NCBI GenBank assembly: GCA_963575745.1
Contig: CAUYUJ010014750.1
Location: 62,001 to 126,000 of the forward strand
From: Prorocentrum cordatum
Lineage: Eukaryota; Sar; Dinophyceae; Prorocentrales; Prorocentraceae
Direction: 5' to 3'
DNA length: 64,000 nt
The number at the start of each line of letters is the position of its first letter. The first letter of the stretch is position 1. This document shows positions 31,481 through 42,236 of the stretch, in pieces. The translations under genes and the position numbers were made by a program. Below the pieces are notes generated by a model. The model searched no databases. It was not told the origin of the DNA and was given only the letters and a program-made list of their open reading frames with translations.

Positions 31481-31700
31481 GCGCTCGGCACAGGACTGAC
31501 TCGAGAAATCTCGAGGCCCGTGCCTATACAACTTACAAGCAGGCGCTCGGCGCAAAGATGACTCGAGAGATCTCGAGGCGCGTGGCCATGCAACTTGCCA
31601 GCAGGCCCTCGACACAAGGCTGACTCGAAAGATCTCGAGGCTCGTGGCTATGCAACTTGCAAGCAGGCGCTCGGCACAAAGCTGACTCGATAGACCTCGA
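31481..31700. repeat. 62-bp tandem repeat, ~3.5 copies
   Basis: GCGCTCGGCACA starts at 31481, 31543, 31605 (variant GCCCTCGACACA) and 31667, exactly 62 bp apart. Each is followed by CTGACTCGAGAGATCTCGAG, itself near-palindromic. Confidence 0.95.
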
Positions 31701-32250
31701 TCATTGGCCATCTTGCCGGCGCAAGAGAGGTCCTTGGCCGTTCTGGCAAAGAAACCCCTCTTGCGCGGGGCCCGAACCGCTCCACCTCGCAAGCGCGGCG
31801 CCCACAGAGATCGCCCTTGCATGGGGGACGCATGGCGCAAAGCTGGTCGGCGGCGCTTGCCTCCTCGAAGGTGGCGCACTTCGGCTCGGCCGCCGCGGGG
31901 CCCTTGCTGGGGCTGGATTTGCGCGTGGCCTTGGCCTCGGCCTTGGCCGTCGCCAAGTCGTTGTCGCTGGCCTCCTTGAGCTTGTTAATACACTCATTGC
32001 CGCGGGCGCGCATCGCGTTCGGCGACGCGGGCGCTTGGCGGCCCCCGCCTCGGATCTCGCGCAGGGCGCTCTCGATCCAGCGACTCGTCCACAGGCCGCA
32101 GCTCCAACCGTCTGCTCTGCACAGCTTGTTGCTCAGCGCAGGGCAGCTCTCGCCAGGGCCAGTGGCGCCGAGCTTGCGGGGGATCCTCGCGGCGGCCTTC
32201 GGAGGCCACGCGCGAGCCCTGCCCGCGATTTCTGAGAGGGCGGGGTTCAC
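31701..32250 (-). pseudogene. Unknown minus-strand coding tract A
   Basis: The frame 32250-31648 has Ala/Lys/Glu-rich, helix-prone sequence (GNECINKLKEASDNDLATAK, then AEAKATRKSS, then CATFEEASAADQLCA). It belongs to a series of minus-strand coding-like tracts running from 36.3 to 31.7 kb, interrupted by frameshifts and a large TAG-rich insertion. No family is recognised. The C-terminal part runs into the 62-bp repeats and is spurious. Confidence 0.35.
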
Positions 32251-32311
32251 ATCGTTCGGCAGCTCCCGAGCAGAGTGAACCCTACATCCCCCTCAGAAAT
32301 CGCGGGGTGTA
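32222..32311. repeat. Imperfect inverted repeat, possible long hairpin
   Basis: CCGCGATTTCTGAGAGGG (from about 32223) pairs with CCCCTCAGAAATCGCGGG (32290-32307). Inside it, GGGTTCAC pairs with GTGAACCC. The stem is about 28 bp with bulges around a ~24-nt loop. Confidence 0.85.
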
Positions 32312-32935
32312 GGTGTGGGTTCGCATATGGCCCTTGTGGGCCTGCTTGGCGTTCTCGGACGGCTGCTTGAGGGCGTCGCGATGCCCCGCCGCGACGCCCT
32401 CGCCGATCCTGGAGACAGTGGCGGGAATTACTACAAGTGCCCCCTGCCCAGGGCGCCTCCAGGATTCGCTCCGACACGGAGCGAAACACTGGGGGCACCT
32501 CGGGGGATGGGCAATTACAGCAACCGCCGACCTTGAGGTACGTGTAGTGCGCGGGCGCCTCGGAATGCACGCAGACCAGCACGTGCTGGGCCTTGTCGAC
32601 CCTCTCGGCCCAGCGCTTCTGCTCCTCGGGCTGCTGGGCGGCGGGTGCGCCCTCGCTCTGGCCCTCTCGAGCCCAGGCGACGGCCGCCGTGGGCTCGACC
32701 GCCAGACTGGTCTCAGGCGCGCCCGCGCGCTCCTCGATCCCGCCCAGCAGCGCGCGCACTGTGCCCAGCTCGAGGGCGTCGCCCATGACGATCTGGGAGC
32801 TCGGAGCGGCGAGCCTCGGAGCGGCGAGCCTGTCTGGTCTGGCGCCAGTCGAGCATGTGCGGCCTGGGGAACTTGTAGTCCTGCTCGATCGTGACCTGTG
32901 GCTCTCCGGATTCGCAGGCACGCGTTATCCTCCAC
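32255..32935 (-). pseudogene. Unknown minus-strand coding tract B
   Basis: Two overlapping frames. The one from 32921 looks more protein-like: ALELGTVRALLGGIEERAG, then AERVDKAQHVLVCVHSEAP, then AHYTYLKVGGCCNCPS and VFRSVSERILEAPW. The HYTYLKVGGCCNCP stretch with paired Cys is distinctive, but I cannot place it. It follows tract C upstream and tract A downstream on the same strand, consistent with one decayed multi-part gene or element. Confidence 0.4.
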
Positions 32936-32953
32936 CTGCTTCCGATTCGCGTT

Positions 32954-33068
32954 GCTTCCGCCTGCTTCCGCCAGCTCTCCGCCAACTTCCGTCGGTTCCG
33001 CCGTCGCTTCTGCCGCGCCTGCTAACTTCCGGTATCTTCCGCCACCCCGGCCGGAAGCAGGCGGAAGC
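32954..33068. repeat. Perfect 16-bp inverted repeat pair
   Basis: GCTTCCGCCTGCTTCC (32954-32969) and its exact complement GGAAGCAGGCGGAAGC (33053-33068) flank an 83-nt CTTCCG-rich loop. Pairing extends a few bases further outward with a one-base bulge. Confidence 0.95.
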
Positions 33069-33069
33069 T

Positions 33070-34618
33070 AACGAGTGCCTGTGACCCCCCAGCCTCGCTG
33101 CTCTCGGTCTGGAAAGTCGCGGCGGCCCCCGCCTCGTGGGCGCGCAGGCGGCGCTCGTGCTCGGTGCCCAAGAATCGCCAGACTTCCTGCACTCTGCGTC
33201 GCCCGCCCGCGCGGGCGCTCGCCTCGGCGACGCGCGCCGCCTTGCCGCGCCGGGGGGGGGGGGGGGCTCCTCGCAAGTCTCGAAACTTATGTTCTTAGTG
33301 GCCTTGTCCTGTTTCTTGGCGTCCTTCTCCGCTTGCTTCTTCTGCTTGAACTTCTTGGAGAAGCTCGCGCGCGCCTTCGGCGGCCTGCCCGTGAGCTTCG
33401 CCTTGCCCGCGCCTCTGCTCGGGTGCTCGAGCGAGGCCTCGCCGCCAGTCTTGCCCGTCTCGGGCTGCCACTTGCGCGCGCTCGCCCAGGAACTCGCCCG
33501 CGAACTTGGACGCCCACCTGTTATTGCGACGAGTTGTCCGCATCCGCTTGATCCTGTTCTCGAAGGCGCGAGGGAACTTGATCTCCTTGATCCGCTCCTC
33601 TGGCGCTTTGAGCAAGTCCTTCTGCTCGTCGGTGAACTCGAGGTCCACCTCTCAGATCTCCAGGAGGCAGGGGCGTCGCCCTGCTCGCAGTCCCTCGGCT
33701 AGTCGTCGCATTGGAGGCTGTTGCCGTCGAGGGCGCCCCACTCGGGCACGGGCGGCGCGCCCTCGGGGCAACTCTGGCCGCCCTCGAGACGCTCCCTCGC
33801 CACGCCGTTCTCGATGCCGCGGCCGGGCTCGATGGGGCAGCTCCACGGCCCCGCGCCCGCGACGACCTTGAGCTCGCCTTGCTCTGTCGGCCGGACAGCG
33901 AGCATTTGGCTCGCAGCCCTTGGAATTGGCACCGCGCCCCTGTTCTTCTCGCGGAAGCGGGCGCGGCCCTCGGAGACGCAGTAGAGGCGCTCGTACGGGC
34001 CCCCACTGTATCGGGGACTTGCACTGCTTCTGGGGATCGCCCTTCGCCGTCTGGATCCAGTCTTGCTCCGTGGCCCAGTGCACCTCGGCCTTGACCTCTC
34101 GGATCGCGGCCTCGAGCTCGCTGTGCTCGCGGGCGTCGGGCACTCGCAAGAAGCTCGCGACGTGGGGGGCATGGGCGTGCAGATGACATTATTGAGCCAC
34201 GCTCGGAGCGTCGCAGCCTCGGGCCACAGGCTCGAGAGGCCGTCTGCGGACGCAAGGCTCTGGCCTCGATGAAATCGATGGTCCAGCTCGCCGCCAGCTC
34301 GTCCGCCCAGGCCCTCGGCTGCCCCCGCGCGTCGACGGTCGATGGCCTCGAAGACTCTCGCGCGGCCCCCCTCGGAGAACTCGAGCAGAGCGTTGCGCCC
34401 GCCCTTGAGCGCTGCCCCGAGGGGATCGCCTGCCCGGAAGCGCACCGCCTCGCCATCGCCCCGCTCGTAGGTGACGTCGCGCCGCCAGGCGCCCGCCTCG
34501 AGGTTCCCAGGGTGATCCTGCACTTGCCCCCTGCGCTCGAGTAGGCCTGCTCCACTTGCGCCTTGTGGTCGGGGTGCTCTGCCATGCACTTGGCCTTCCC
34601 CACCTCGAAGGCTGCCAT
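33070..34618 (-). pseudogene. Unknown minus-strand coding tract C
   Basis: The coding-like signal switches frames. From 34618: MAAFEVGKAKCMAEHPDHKA, then QVEQAYSSAGGKCRITLG. In the next frame: NALLEFSEGGRARVFEAIDR and LWPEAATLRAWLNNVICTP. Then EAAIREVKAEVHWATEQDWI and KGDPQKQCKSPIQWGPVRA. Finally MDLEFTDEQKDLLKAPEER, IKEIKFPRAFENRIKRM and a Lys/Glu-rich tail with KKFKQKKQAEKDAKKQDK. The mix of acidic, aromatic and basic segments and the strong strand consistency argue for a real ancestral gene of about 500 residues. A gag-like or host protein are both possible; no family is recognised. Confidence 0.45.
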
Positions 34619-34859
34619 GTCCTGGTCGCCGTGCGTCTCGCGGTGGTTATTGCGGTGTTTCTGGGTGCGTCCCCTGGCGCCTGCGGCTTAAACTTTGCTC
34701 TCGTGAACGCGGGCCTGCCCCTCGCCCCGGAGCTTGAGCCAGAGCGCGGCGGCGCCGACGACGACCGCGCTCGCGCTGGCCCCGCGCCCGGCAAAGGTTC
34801 CGGGTCCTCGGAGTCGCCCCTCGCCACCGGGCGCACGAACCTCGTAGAAGTAAAAGTAG

Positions 34860-35267
34860 CTACCCTCGTTCATAGTAGTGGTAGTGGTACTACTACTACT
34901 AACAGTAAGGCTTACTAGTAGTAGTCGTGCGACTGCTAGCAGTCACTGGTAGCAATACTAATAGAAATAATAGTAATAGAAATAGTAGTAGTAGTAGTAG
35001 TAGTAGTAGAAGTAGTACTAGTAGTAGTAGCGGTAGTAGTACCTGGTAGTAGTAAAAGTATTACTACGAGTCGTAGAAGTACTTACGAGAAGTAGTTACG
35101 AGTTGTAGTACTCAGTTGTAGTCGCACTTGCCAGTCGCAGTTGCTAGTAGTAGTCACTCGCAGTAGTCGTAGTAGTAGTACCTCGAGTAGGCAGTAGATA
35201 CTACTGGTCAGTAGTAGTAGTAGTAGTAGTAGTAGTAGCAGTCGTAGTAGTAGTAGTAGTAGTAGTC

Positions 35268-35298
<31 letters not shown>

Positions 35299-35581
35299 CA
35301 GTAGCCGTAGTAATAATAGTACTAGTAGTAGTAGAAATAATAAATACTCGTGGTAGTTACTAAATAGTAGTACTACTAAGAATAGTAGCTCGTAGTTACT
35401 CGTAATAGTACTAATCGTAGTTACCAGTAATAGATACGAGTAGTAGTAGGTACTACTAGTAGTAGTACTACTTTCTCGTAGTATCTACTAGTAGTAGTAG
35501 TAGTAGCTCCTAGTCGCACGTGCAATAGTAGTTACTAGTAGTGGCACTAGTAGTATGTACTACTAACACTAGTAGTAGCAC

Positions 35582-35633
<52 letters not shown>

Positions 35634-35790
35634 TACTAGTCGTAGTTACTAGTAGTAGCACTAGTAGTAGTCGCACGAACAGTAGTAGTTACTCGTAGTA
35701 GCACTAGTAGTCGCACGAACAGTAGTAGTTACTAGTAGTACTAGTACCACTACTACGAATGACTACTACTAACACTACGAGTACAACGTT
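34860..35790. repeat. TAG/GTA-rich trinucleotide tract
   Basis: About 0.9 kb of imperfect AGT/GTA repeats, with alternating TACTAC segments and breaks such as GTCGCACG and AAATAATA. It interrupts the minus-strand coding-like series. TACTAGTAGTA words make many small palindromes. Confidence 0.95.
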
Positions 35791-36340
35791 CGGCCGTGGG
35801 CCAGGTCTGCTTGGCCTTGTCCACGCTGAGCGTCTGCCCCCACTGTCGGAGAGGCGCTGGCCCGCGCGCCCGCTCGCGTTCAGCCTCGGGGGGGGCGAAT
35901 TCGTGCACCCGCTGCATGTCCTTTTTGGACGTCTGGGTGATCTGGAAGGTACTCGGGCGCTCGGTCACCCTCTTGAGCATCTCGGCGTTGTAGCTCCTGC
36001 GGCCGATCTCCTGCAGGCGGAGCTGCTTGTTCTGCTCAAAGGCCATCTCGTAGCGCAGCCGCGTCAGAATGGTCTTCGCCCTGACCTCGCGGCCGCAGCC
36101 AGCACTCCAGGCGGCGCATGACGCCCTCGAGCGGGCGCTTGGCGGTGACTGCACCTGGGATCTCGCGGGGCAGCCTGGCGCCCCGGCTCCTCTTGCGCAC
36201 GCGCTGGCCCGCTCGGGCGCGCCCGCAGCCTCGGTGGCCACCCTTGCCGAGCCTCGCCGCGCATGCCATATTTTCGAGGGCTGCTCGAAGACCGTGCCAT
36301 CGGGCAACCGTCTCGTAGCTCTAGCGCCACTCGTCATGCA
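35790..36340 (-). pseudogene. Unknown minus-strand coding tract D
   Basis: The frame 36337-35753 becomes clearly protein-like at about 36090-35830: REVRAKTILTRLRYEMAFEQ, then NKQLRLQEIGRRSYNAEML, then KRVTERPSTFQITQTSKKD and MQRVHEFAPP. It is basic and helix-rich, perhaps nucleic-acid binding, with no known motif. It is separated from tract C by the TAG-rich tract, which looks like an expansion or intron inside the same ancestral unit. Confidence 0.4.
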
Positions 36341-36480
36341 GCTCGGCCTTCGCCGCGGCGGGCAGGGGGGCCAACTTCTTCACGTTGCGCTCGCCCGCGC
36401 GCTCGCCCCAGTCGAGGGGGGTCCGGGGCTTGGACTACGCCGGAGGGTCTCGTCGCAGCGCGGGCGCAGGTCGGGGCTCG

Positions 36481-36800
36481 GTCGCGAAATCGGCCGAATA
36501 TTCGGAAATTGGCATTTCGCCTGAGACATCCTCGAAAAACGGGGATGTTGAAACAGTTGTTTAAACGCGTCTTAATGTTCAAAGTGAGGCTATCGCTCGA
36601 GACACCCTCGGAAAATGGAGTTGTTCAGATCGGTCGCGAAATCGGCCGAAAATTCGGAAATGGCAGCTTCGCCTGAGACACCCTCGAAAAACAGGGATGG
36701 TGAAACAATTGTTTTAAGACGTCGCAATGTTGAACGTGAGGCTATCGCTCGAGACATCCTCGTAAACTGGAATTGTTCAGATCGATCGCCAAATCGGTCG
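36481..36800. repeat. 152-bp tandem repeat, ~2.1 copies
   Basis: GTCGCGAAATCGGCCGAA begins at 36481 and 36633, with a third partial start near 36785, so the period is 152 bp. Within each unit, TCGAGACAYCCTCG and GTGAGGCTATCGCTCGAGAC recur. AT content is higher than in the surroundings. Confidence 0.9.
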
Positions 36801-36839
36801 AACATGATCTGGGTAGCGTTCCACGGTCGGGCGGGTTGG

Positions 36840-37125
36840 AACGGCATGCGGGTTAAAACGGCCACGCTGGATCTAGGTAGCGTTCCACGGCCAAGCGGGT
36901 TAAAACGGCCATGCGGGTTAAAACGGCCACGCGGGTTAAAACGGCCACGCGGGTTAAAAAGCCACGCTTGATCTAGGTGGCGTTTCCACGGCCAGGCGGG
37001 TTAAAATGGCCACGCGGGTTAAAACGACCACGCGGGTTATAACGGCCGCGCGGGTTGAAACGGCCACGCTTGATCTAAGTAGCGCCCCGCGGCCAGGCGG
37101 GTTTAAACGGCCATGCGGTTTGAAA
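36840..37125. repeat. GGTTAAAACGGCCACGCGG minisatellite, locus 1
   Basis: 19-21-bp units GGTTAAAACGGCCACGCGG are punctuated by longer segments with CTTGATCTAGGTAGCGTTCC and ACGGCCAGGCGG. The same composite repeat occurs at 42595-42740 and 51060-51155. Confidence 0.95.
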
Positions 37126-37432
37126 CGGACGCCCACCGTGCCCGCCCCTCCGCCCGCCCGCCCAGCACGCACCCGGCACGCGCGCCGCAGGCCCCCCCGC
37201 CCCGCCCCCCCCCCCCCCCATAACACATACTGCATACACGCTCTCACGCAGGCACACATACGCACACAGCCGCGCACGCACCTGCACTCGCACACACAAG
37301 CACACGCACGCACACACGCATGCAGGCCACGCGCAGCACCTGACCCCAACCAGAGGCAACCATTCAACACAAGCTACTCATGGCAACCATCTCGGCGTTT
37401 AGGGAAGGCCAACGACGGCCAACCCCATGTGC
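37060..37432. repeat. 0.34-kb duplicated block, copy 1
   Basis: Closely matches 51085-51446 in the same orientation. It contains GGACGCCCACCG, CCCGCCCGCCCAGCAC, a C run, a CA-rich stretch (CACACATACGCACACAGCCG) and the right end CAACCCCATG. Flanks differ on the right side. The left flank is the GGTTAAAACGGCC minisatellite in both, so the minisatellite and this block travel together. Confidence 0.9.
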
Positions 37433-37439
37433 ACACGTT

Positions 37440-37955
37440 CCTGAGTAACTACCAAGCAATCGGGACCGAACCCACCGCGTCCTCCGAGGGTAGTCAAGGC
37501 TGGCTGCATTATGTGCTACGGTGTTGCTGTCATGCAATGTTTTTGCTGGTCCACAATGTAATACTGTCGTCGCGAAGCGATACCAAACAATTGTGTTGTC
37601 TTGCGCGTTTTGCAGGCGTGTACCACTACAAGCGGTCCTCACGCATACTTGTGGTGAAGTAGGTCTTGCGGAATGTCTGCAGCGCCGCGCGTGGCTTGCC
37701 CAAAATCGGGGCTGACGTTGCAGGCGCCTCTCATGCTAAGCTCAAGAGAGTGCGCGTTGCAACATGGGCATGACTTACAGCGCCGGCCGCCCAAACGCCA
37801 ATCTCGGTTTGTTTTCGGGACGCAGTTCTACACGTTCACGGAAAAACTTCACGACGAGCCCCGCGCAGATTCACCTATACTCACTCTTGCAAAGAAGCCA
37901 ACCGTTTTTCAGAACGCAATTCGCATGCTACGCACGCCAGCACATCGAGTGTGAA
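37440..37955. other. Spacer, nothing recognised
   Basis: Moderate GC with no repeat periodicity. Frames of up to about 90 codons lack motifs. Confidence 0.4.
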
Positions 37956-37959
37956 TGCG

Positions 37960-39085
37960 GACTCGGCCACAAAAACCTTCGGTGCACCCCCCCTGGAAGC
38001 CGCGAGCCGCGCGAAGACTGCGCTGGCATGGTCCGGGCGGCGGAGCGCGGCCTGTGCTGCGTGGGCCTTCGGTGGAGCTCCCCATGACTCCGCGAACCGC
38101 ATGAAAAAATGCAATGGTTTGGGCGGCTGCAAGCGGCCTGTGCTTCAAAAACAATGTGGTGACGTTCTCTGTGGGGCCGCGAACCGTGTCAGGGCGTGCT
38201 GACATAATCCAAATAGCGCAAAGCGGCCTGCGCCGCAAAAGCCTTCGGCGGGGCGCCGCATGGGACCCCGAACTGCAAGAACTATAAATTGAAATAAACT
38301 GGCCAGCGGCATGCGGCCTGCGCCGGGACAAAGAACTTCGGCCGATCTCCCTATGGGGCACCGAACTGCGCGAGGGGGGGGTGCTGGATTGGATTGGGCG
38401 GCGGCAAGCAGCCAGCGCGAAAGAAGCCTTCGGCGTTGCATCCTGTGGGGCCACGAGCCGCGGGAGAGTGCGCCGCAATGCTGTCGGTGGCGACGTGCGG
38501 CGCGCGCAACACAAGCCTTCGGCGTAAACCTCCACGAGGCCGCGGCGCGCGCAAGAATTGCGCTGGTCGGCGGCCGAACTTCCAATGGCGCCACGAACGG
38601 GGTGAATAAAGACCTGAAGCGGTCTGGGCGGCGGCATGCGGCCCGCGCTACCAGAAGCTTCGGCGGGGCCCCCTTCGGGGCCACGAGCCGCGCGAATAAA
38701 GAACTCGGGTGGACTGGGCGGCGACGCGCGGCCTGCGCTACAAAGACCGTCGGTGGAACTCCCAATGGGGCCGCGAACTTTGCGAGGGGGGAGCTGAAAT
38801 TGTCTGGGCGCTGGCAAGTGGCCCGCGCTGCAAAGGCCTTCGGAATGCTATCCTATGGGGCCGCGAACCGAGCGAGGGGCGCGCTGACGTGGTCTGGGCG
38901 GGCGGTGTGCATCCTTTGCTACGATAATGTTCGGTGCAACGCCCTTTCAGGAGCCGCGAACCGCGCGGGGCGCGCGCTGAATTGGCATCGGGCAGCAGGG
39001 GGCGGCCCTTGCTACAGGGGCCTTCGGCGAAGCCCTATGGGGCCACGAATCGCCCAAGAGGTGCGCGGAAACTGCATTGGCGGAG
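37960..39085. repeat. 90-bp satellite family, diverged array 2
   Basis: About 12 units spaced roughly 85-95 bp apart. Landmarks are GCCTTCGGYGGRGCTCC, ATGGGGCCRCGAACCGCGCG and GGTCTGGGCGGCGGCRYGCG. The CCTTCGGTGGAGCTCC and GGGGCCACGAA cores tie it to array 1, but units are far more diverged and the GCGAACGCAG part is replaced by GCGGCCTGCGCTAC. Same orientation as array 1. Confidence 0.85.
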
Positions 39086-39089
39086 ACTC

Positions 39090-40290
39090 CTAAGCGAAGA
39101 CCGACCACGCAGGAGAGAAGAGGGTAGATGATGACGGACTGAAGCGGTCTGGAGGAGGAGGCGGTGGTAGAGGAGGGGGAAGGCAGGAGATGAGGCGCTC
39201 AGCGCTCCGGGCTCTCAACGAAGACCCAACGGACAGGATGATTTTTTGTTTAAACGACGGCCTCCAAAAGCTCCTTCACACTACTCTTCGGATGGTTAAA
39301 ATGCCTCCGCGTCGCTCCCACGGCGTGCGAACGACGGCGCGAAGGCAAGCGGAGTCCGCTGCAACGCAATCCCAGGGCTTCCAAAACGGCTCATCGATCC
39401 CCATTGGGCGCCAGAGAGTCGCCAAGATGCCCACCGAAAGAAAAAACACGAAATCCTAATATGGCACTGCTACAATACTCCAAAACAGCTCCAGGACGGC
39501 CCACTGCAGGCCCCGCTCAGGCTCCACAAGCTCATTCTCGCGCACCCAGCGTGGCGTAATCTGGAGGCATCATACTCCCCCGCCCACACCCCGAACGACG
39601 CGACAACTCTGGGACCCAAACAGCGCTGTGGATCCCCAGTCGCATCGAAGGCCCCATGGGGGCCCTGCCGAGCCCGTGCCAGGCCCCCCAGCCATGTCCA
39701 AAACCACTGCCGAGGGGAGTCCGGACCCACCGCCGCGGGAGCGCCCATGGGGGCCGCGGTGGGTTCGGACTCCCCTCGGCAGTCTTCTCAGACGTGTAAA
39801 GAAAGGATGCCGAGGGGAGTCCGGACCCACCGCGGGGGGGGGGGTCCGGACCCACCGCGGGCCCGTGGAAACCCTCGCGGAGCCTCCAATGGGCTCCCCC
39901 GCAAGCCCTCTGGCCCCCACCCCCAACCCTGCCCGCCGCCCCCGGCTCTGCCCCTCCCCCCCCTCCTTTCTGCTCCTAATCCTCCCTCGTTGATCCTTCC
40001 CCCAGCGCCGTCCGCCCACAATGTCAGTTCCGAGCCTCGCCAGAATAGAATGTAACTGGGAGATACTGCTCGCTCAAAGGCTGGAAACAGTGTAGTTTGA
40101 GCGCCAATCATCGGAGGCGCCCCTCGCCCGCGTCATCCTTCCAATAATGACCTTGGTCGTCGCCCCTGGCCATCGTGCTGGCCCATTTGCCCGCATCTTC
40201 CCTTCTGCCCCTCCAAAACAAAATAAACCGAGCGAAAGCCAACCATGTTTGAACGCAGTGCGAAAAATAAAAAAGACCGCCCGACACGCG
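39090..40290. other. Spacer with GTCCGGACCCACCGC repeats
   Basis: GGGAGTCCGGACCCACCGC and GGGGTCCGGACCCACCGCGG recur at about 39715, 39818 and 39843, along with near-inverted GGTGGGTTCGGACTCCCCTC at 39757. The rest is G/C-rich with no gene recognised. Confidence 0.5.
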
Positions 40291-40299
40291 CGAGTCCGC

Positions 40300-41430
40300 A
40301 TGCGAAATCTACCACAAGGGCCTTCGGTGGAGCCCCTGGCGAAACCACCGACCGCGCGAAGACTGCGACGAAGTGGCATGGGCGGCGGCGAGCAGCCTGC
40401 GCCACAACATTCTCCAGTGGAACTCCGGATGGGCCCACGGACCGCGAGAGGCAACGCTGAATTGGCCGGGGGCGGCGGCACGCGGCCTGCGCTCCAAATT
40501 TGGCTACTGAACACGCGAGCAATGTTGCTGAAATGGTCTGGGCGGCGCAATGCGGCACGCGCCGCAAATGCTTTCGGCGGGGTTCCATGTGGGGCCCCGA
40601 AGTGCGAGAGGCGCGCGGTCAATGGTCTGGACGGCGGCGCGCGGTTTGCGCCTCAAAACGTTTCAATGGAATTTCCGAATGCGGCCGCAGATCGCGCGAG
40701 GACAGCTGAAGTGGTCTGGGCGGCGGCGCGCGGCCTGCGTCGCAAGCGTCTTCGGCGGATTCTTTATTAATGGCGCCACGAAACACATGACAAGCGATCT
40801 GACATAGTCTGGGCGGCAACATGCGCCCCGTGCGACAAAACCCTTGGGGGGTTGCGCATGGGGCCGCGAACCGTTCGATGGGCATGTTGCAACGGTCTGC
40901 GCGGCGGCATGCGTCCGGTGCAAAAAAATATGTAGACCTCCCCAGGGGTGCGCGAGTCGTGTTCTGAATGAACTGACATGGCCTGGGCGGTGGCCAGCGG
41001 CCTATGCCGCAACGCATCAGGTGGTGTTCCCTATGGGGGCACGAATGGCGCGGCGGGTGAAACGGAATGGCCCAGGCGCGGCGCCCGGCCTGCGCCGCGG
41101 GGGTCGTCGATGGAATTCCAAGGATATGGAGCCGCGAACCGCGAGATGGGCGGCCTCAAATAATCTGGGCCGCGGCGTGCGGCTTGTGCTCTGCGGGACT
41201 TCGGTCGAGCTCCTCGTGGGGCCGCGAAACCTGCGAACGTTGATCCGGAATGGTCGGGGAGGCGGCGCGCGACCACATCGCGTCGGCAGGGCTGCACATG
41301 GGGCCGCGAACCGCGCGATGGGCGCGCTAGACTGGTCGCGGCACCGGCGCGCGGTGCGCACCACAGGGACTTCCAAACGCAAATCGCACGGGGGCAGCGA
41401 GCAGCGCGCGGCGCGAAGAGCGCGCTGAAA
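40300..41430. repeat. 90-bp satellite family, diverged array 3
   Basis: About 12 degraded units of the same family as arrays 1 and 2 (GGGCCTTCGGTGGAGCCCC near 40320, ATGGGGCCGCGAACCG near 40858 and later copies, TGGTCTGGGCGGCGGCGCGCGG). Same orientation. It is closest to array 2. Confidence 0.8.
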
Positions 41431-41885
41431 TTGCCGTGGCACGGCCACAGAACGAAGACATACGACGCAATATAAAAAGGAATGGAAGATGAGGAAACGA
41501 AGCGGAAATAACAAAAAAACAAAACAAAACTAAAAGGGAGAGGAGGGGGAACAGAGGAGAAGAGGAGTGGAGAGACAAACAGAAGGGATGAAGCGAAAAG
41601 CGCAAGCGAGAACCTGACGCGCAGGAGGGCCGGGAACAAAAACGAAACAAATCGAGGGCCGCCCTCGACCAACGCGCGCGCCGCGCGCGCGCCAGGCAAA
41701 CCGGCGGCAGGCCAAGCGCAGGAGGCGCAGCGTGCCGCACCGGGCGCAGCACACGCGCGAAGCAAAAAAACACAAACGTACAAACCGCGCCAATCAGATA
41801 GCGGGCTCACCTGCCAACGCGCGCGCGCGATGCTGGCACCGCCACTCGCTACAAGGAGCCTCCAATCCGGGACAAGCCATAGAGC
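41430..41885. other. Spacer, purine-rich
   Basis: A-rich and GGGAGAGG-rich at 41490-41630, then GCGCGC-rich. No coding or RNA signal. Confidence 0.4.
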
Positions 41886-41889
41886 TCAA

Positions 41890-42140
41890 GAGGGCTCCAA
41901 GACTGTCCAAGAATGCTCCAAGGCGGTCCAATATACCCGATCATCATCACCATTATCATCATGATCAGCATCATCCCGATCATCACCAAGACGGTCCAAG
42001 AGGGGCTCGAGAAGGGCTCCCAGATTCTCCAAGAGCACTGCCAGACGGTCCAAGATACCCTGCATCGTCTTCATCATCATCCTCGTCATCACCACTATCA
42101 TCATCGTCGTCAGCATCATCGCATTGTCGTCGTCCTCGTT
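41890..42140. repeat. CCAAGA-type units and ATC microsatellite
   Basis: GGCTCCAAGACTGTCCAAGA and GACGGTCCAAGA units are interleaved with ATCATCACC and TCATCGTCG runs. Confidence 0.8.
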
Positions 42141-42236
42141 AGAGTCATCACGGTGAGGGGATGTGCAGAACGCTAGTATATAATATGATGAATCATGACA
42201 CTACATCATCCTCCTGCTTCCCCCTTTCCTCTTCAC

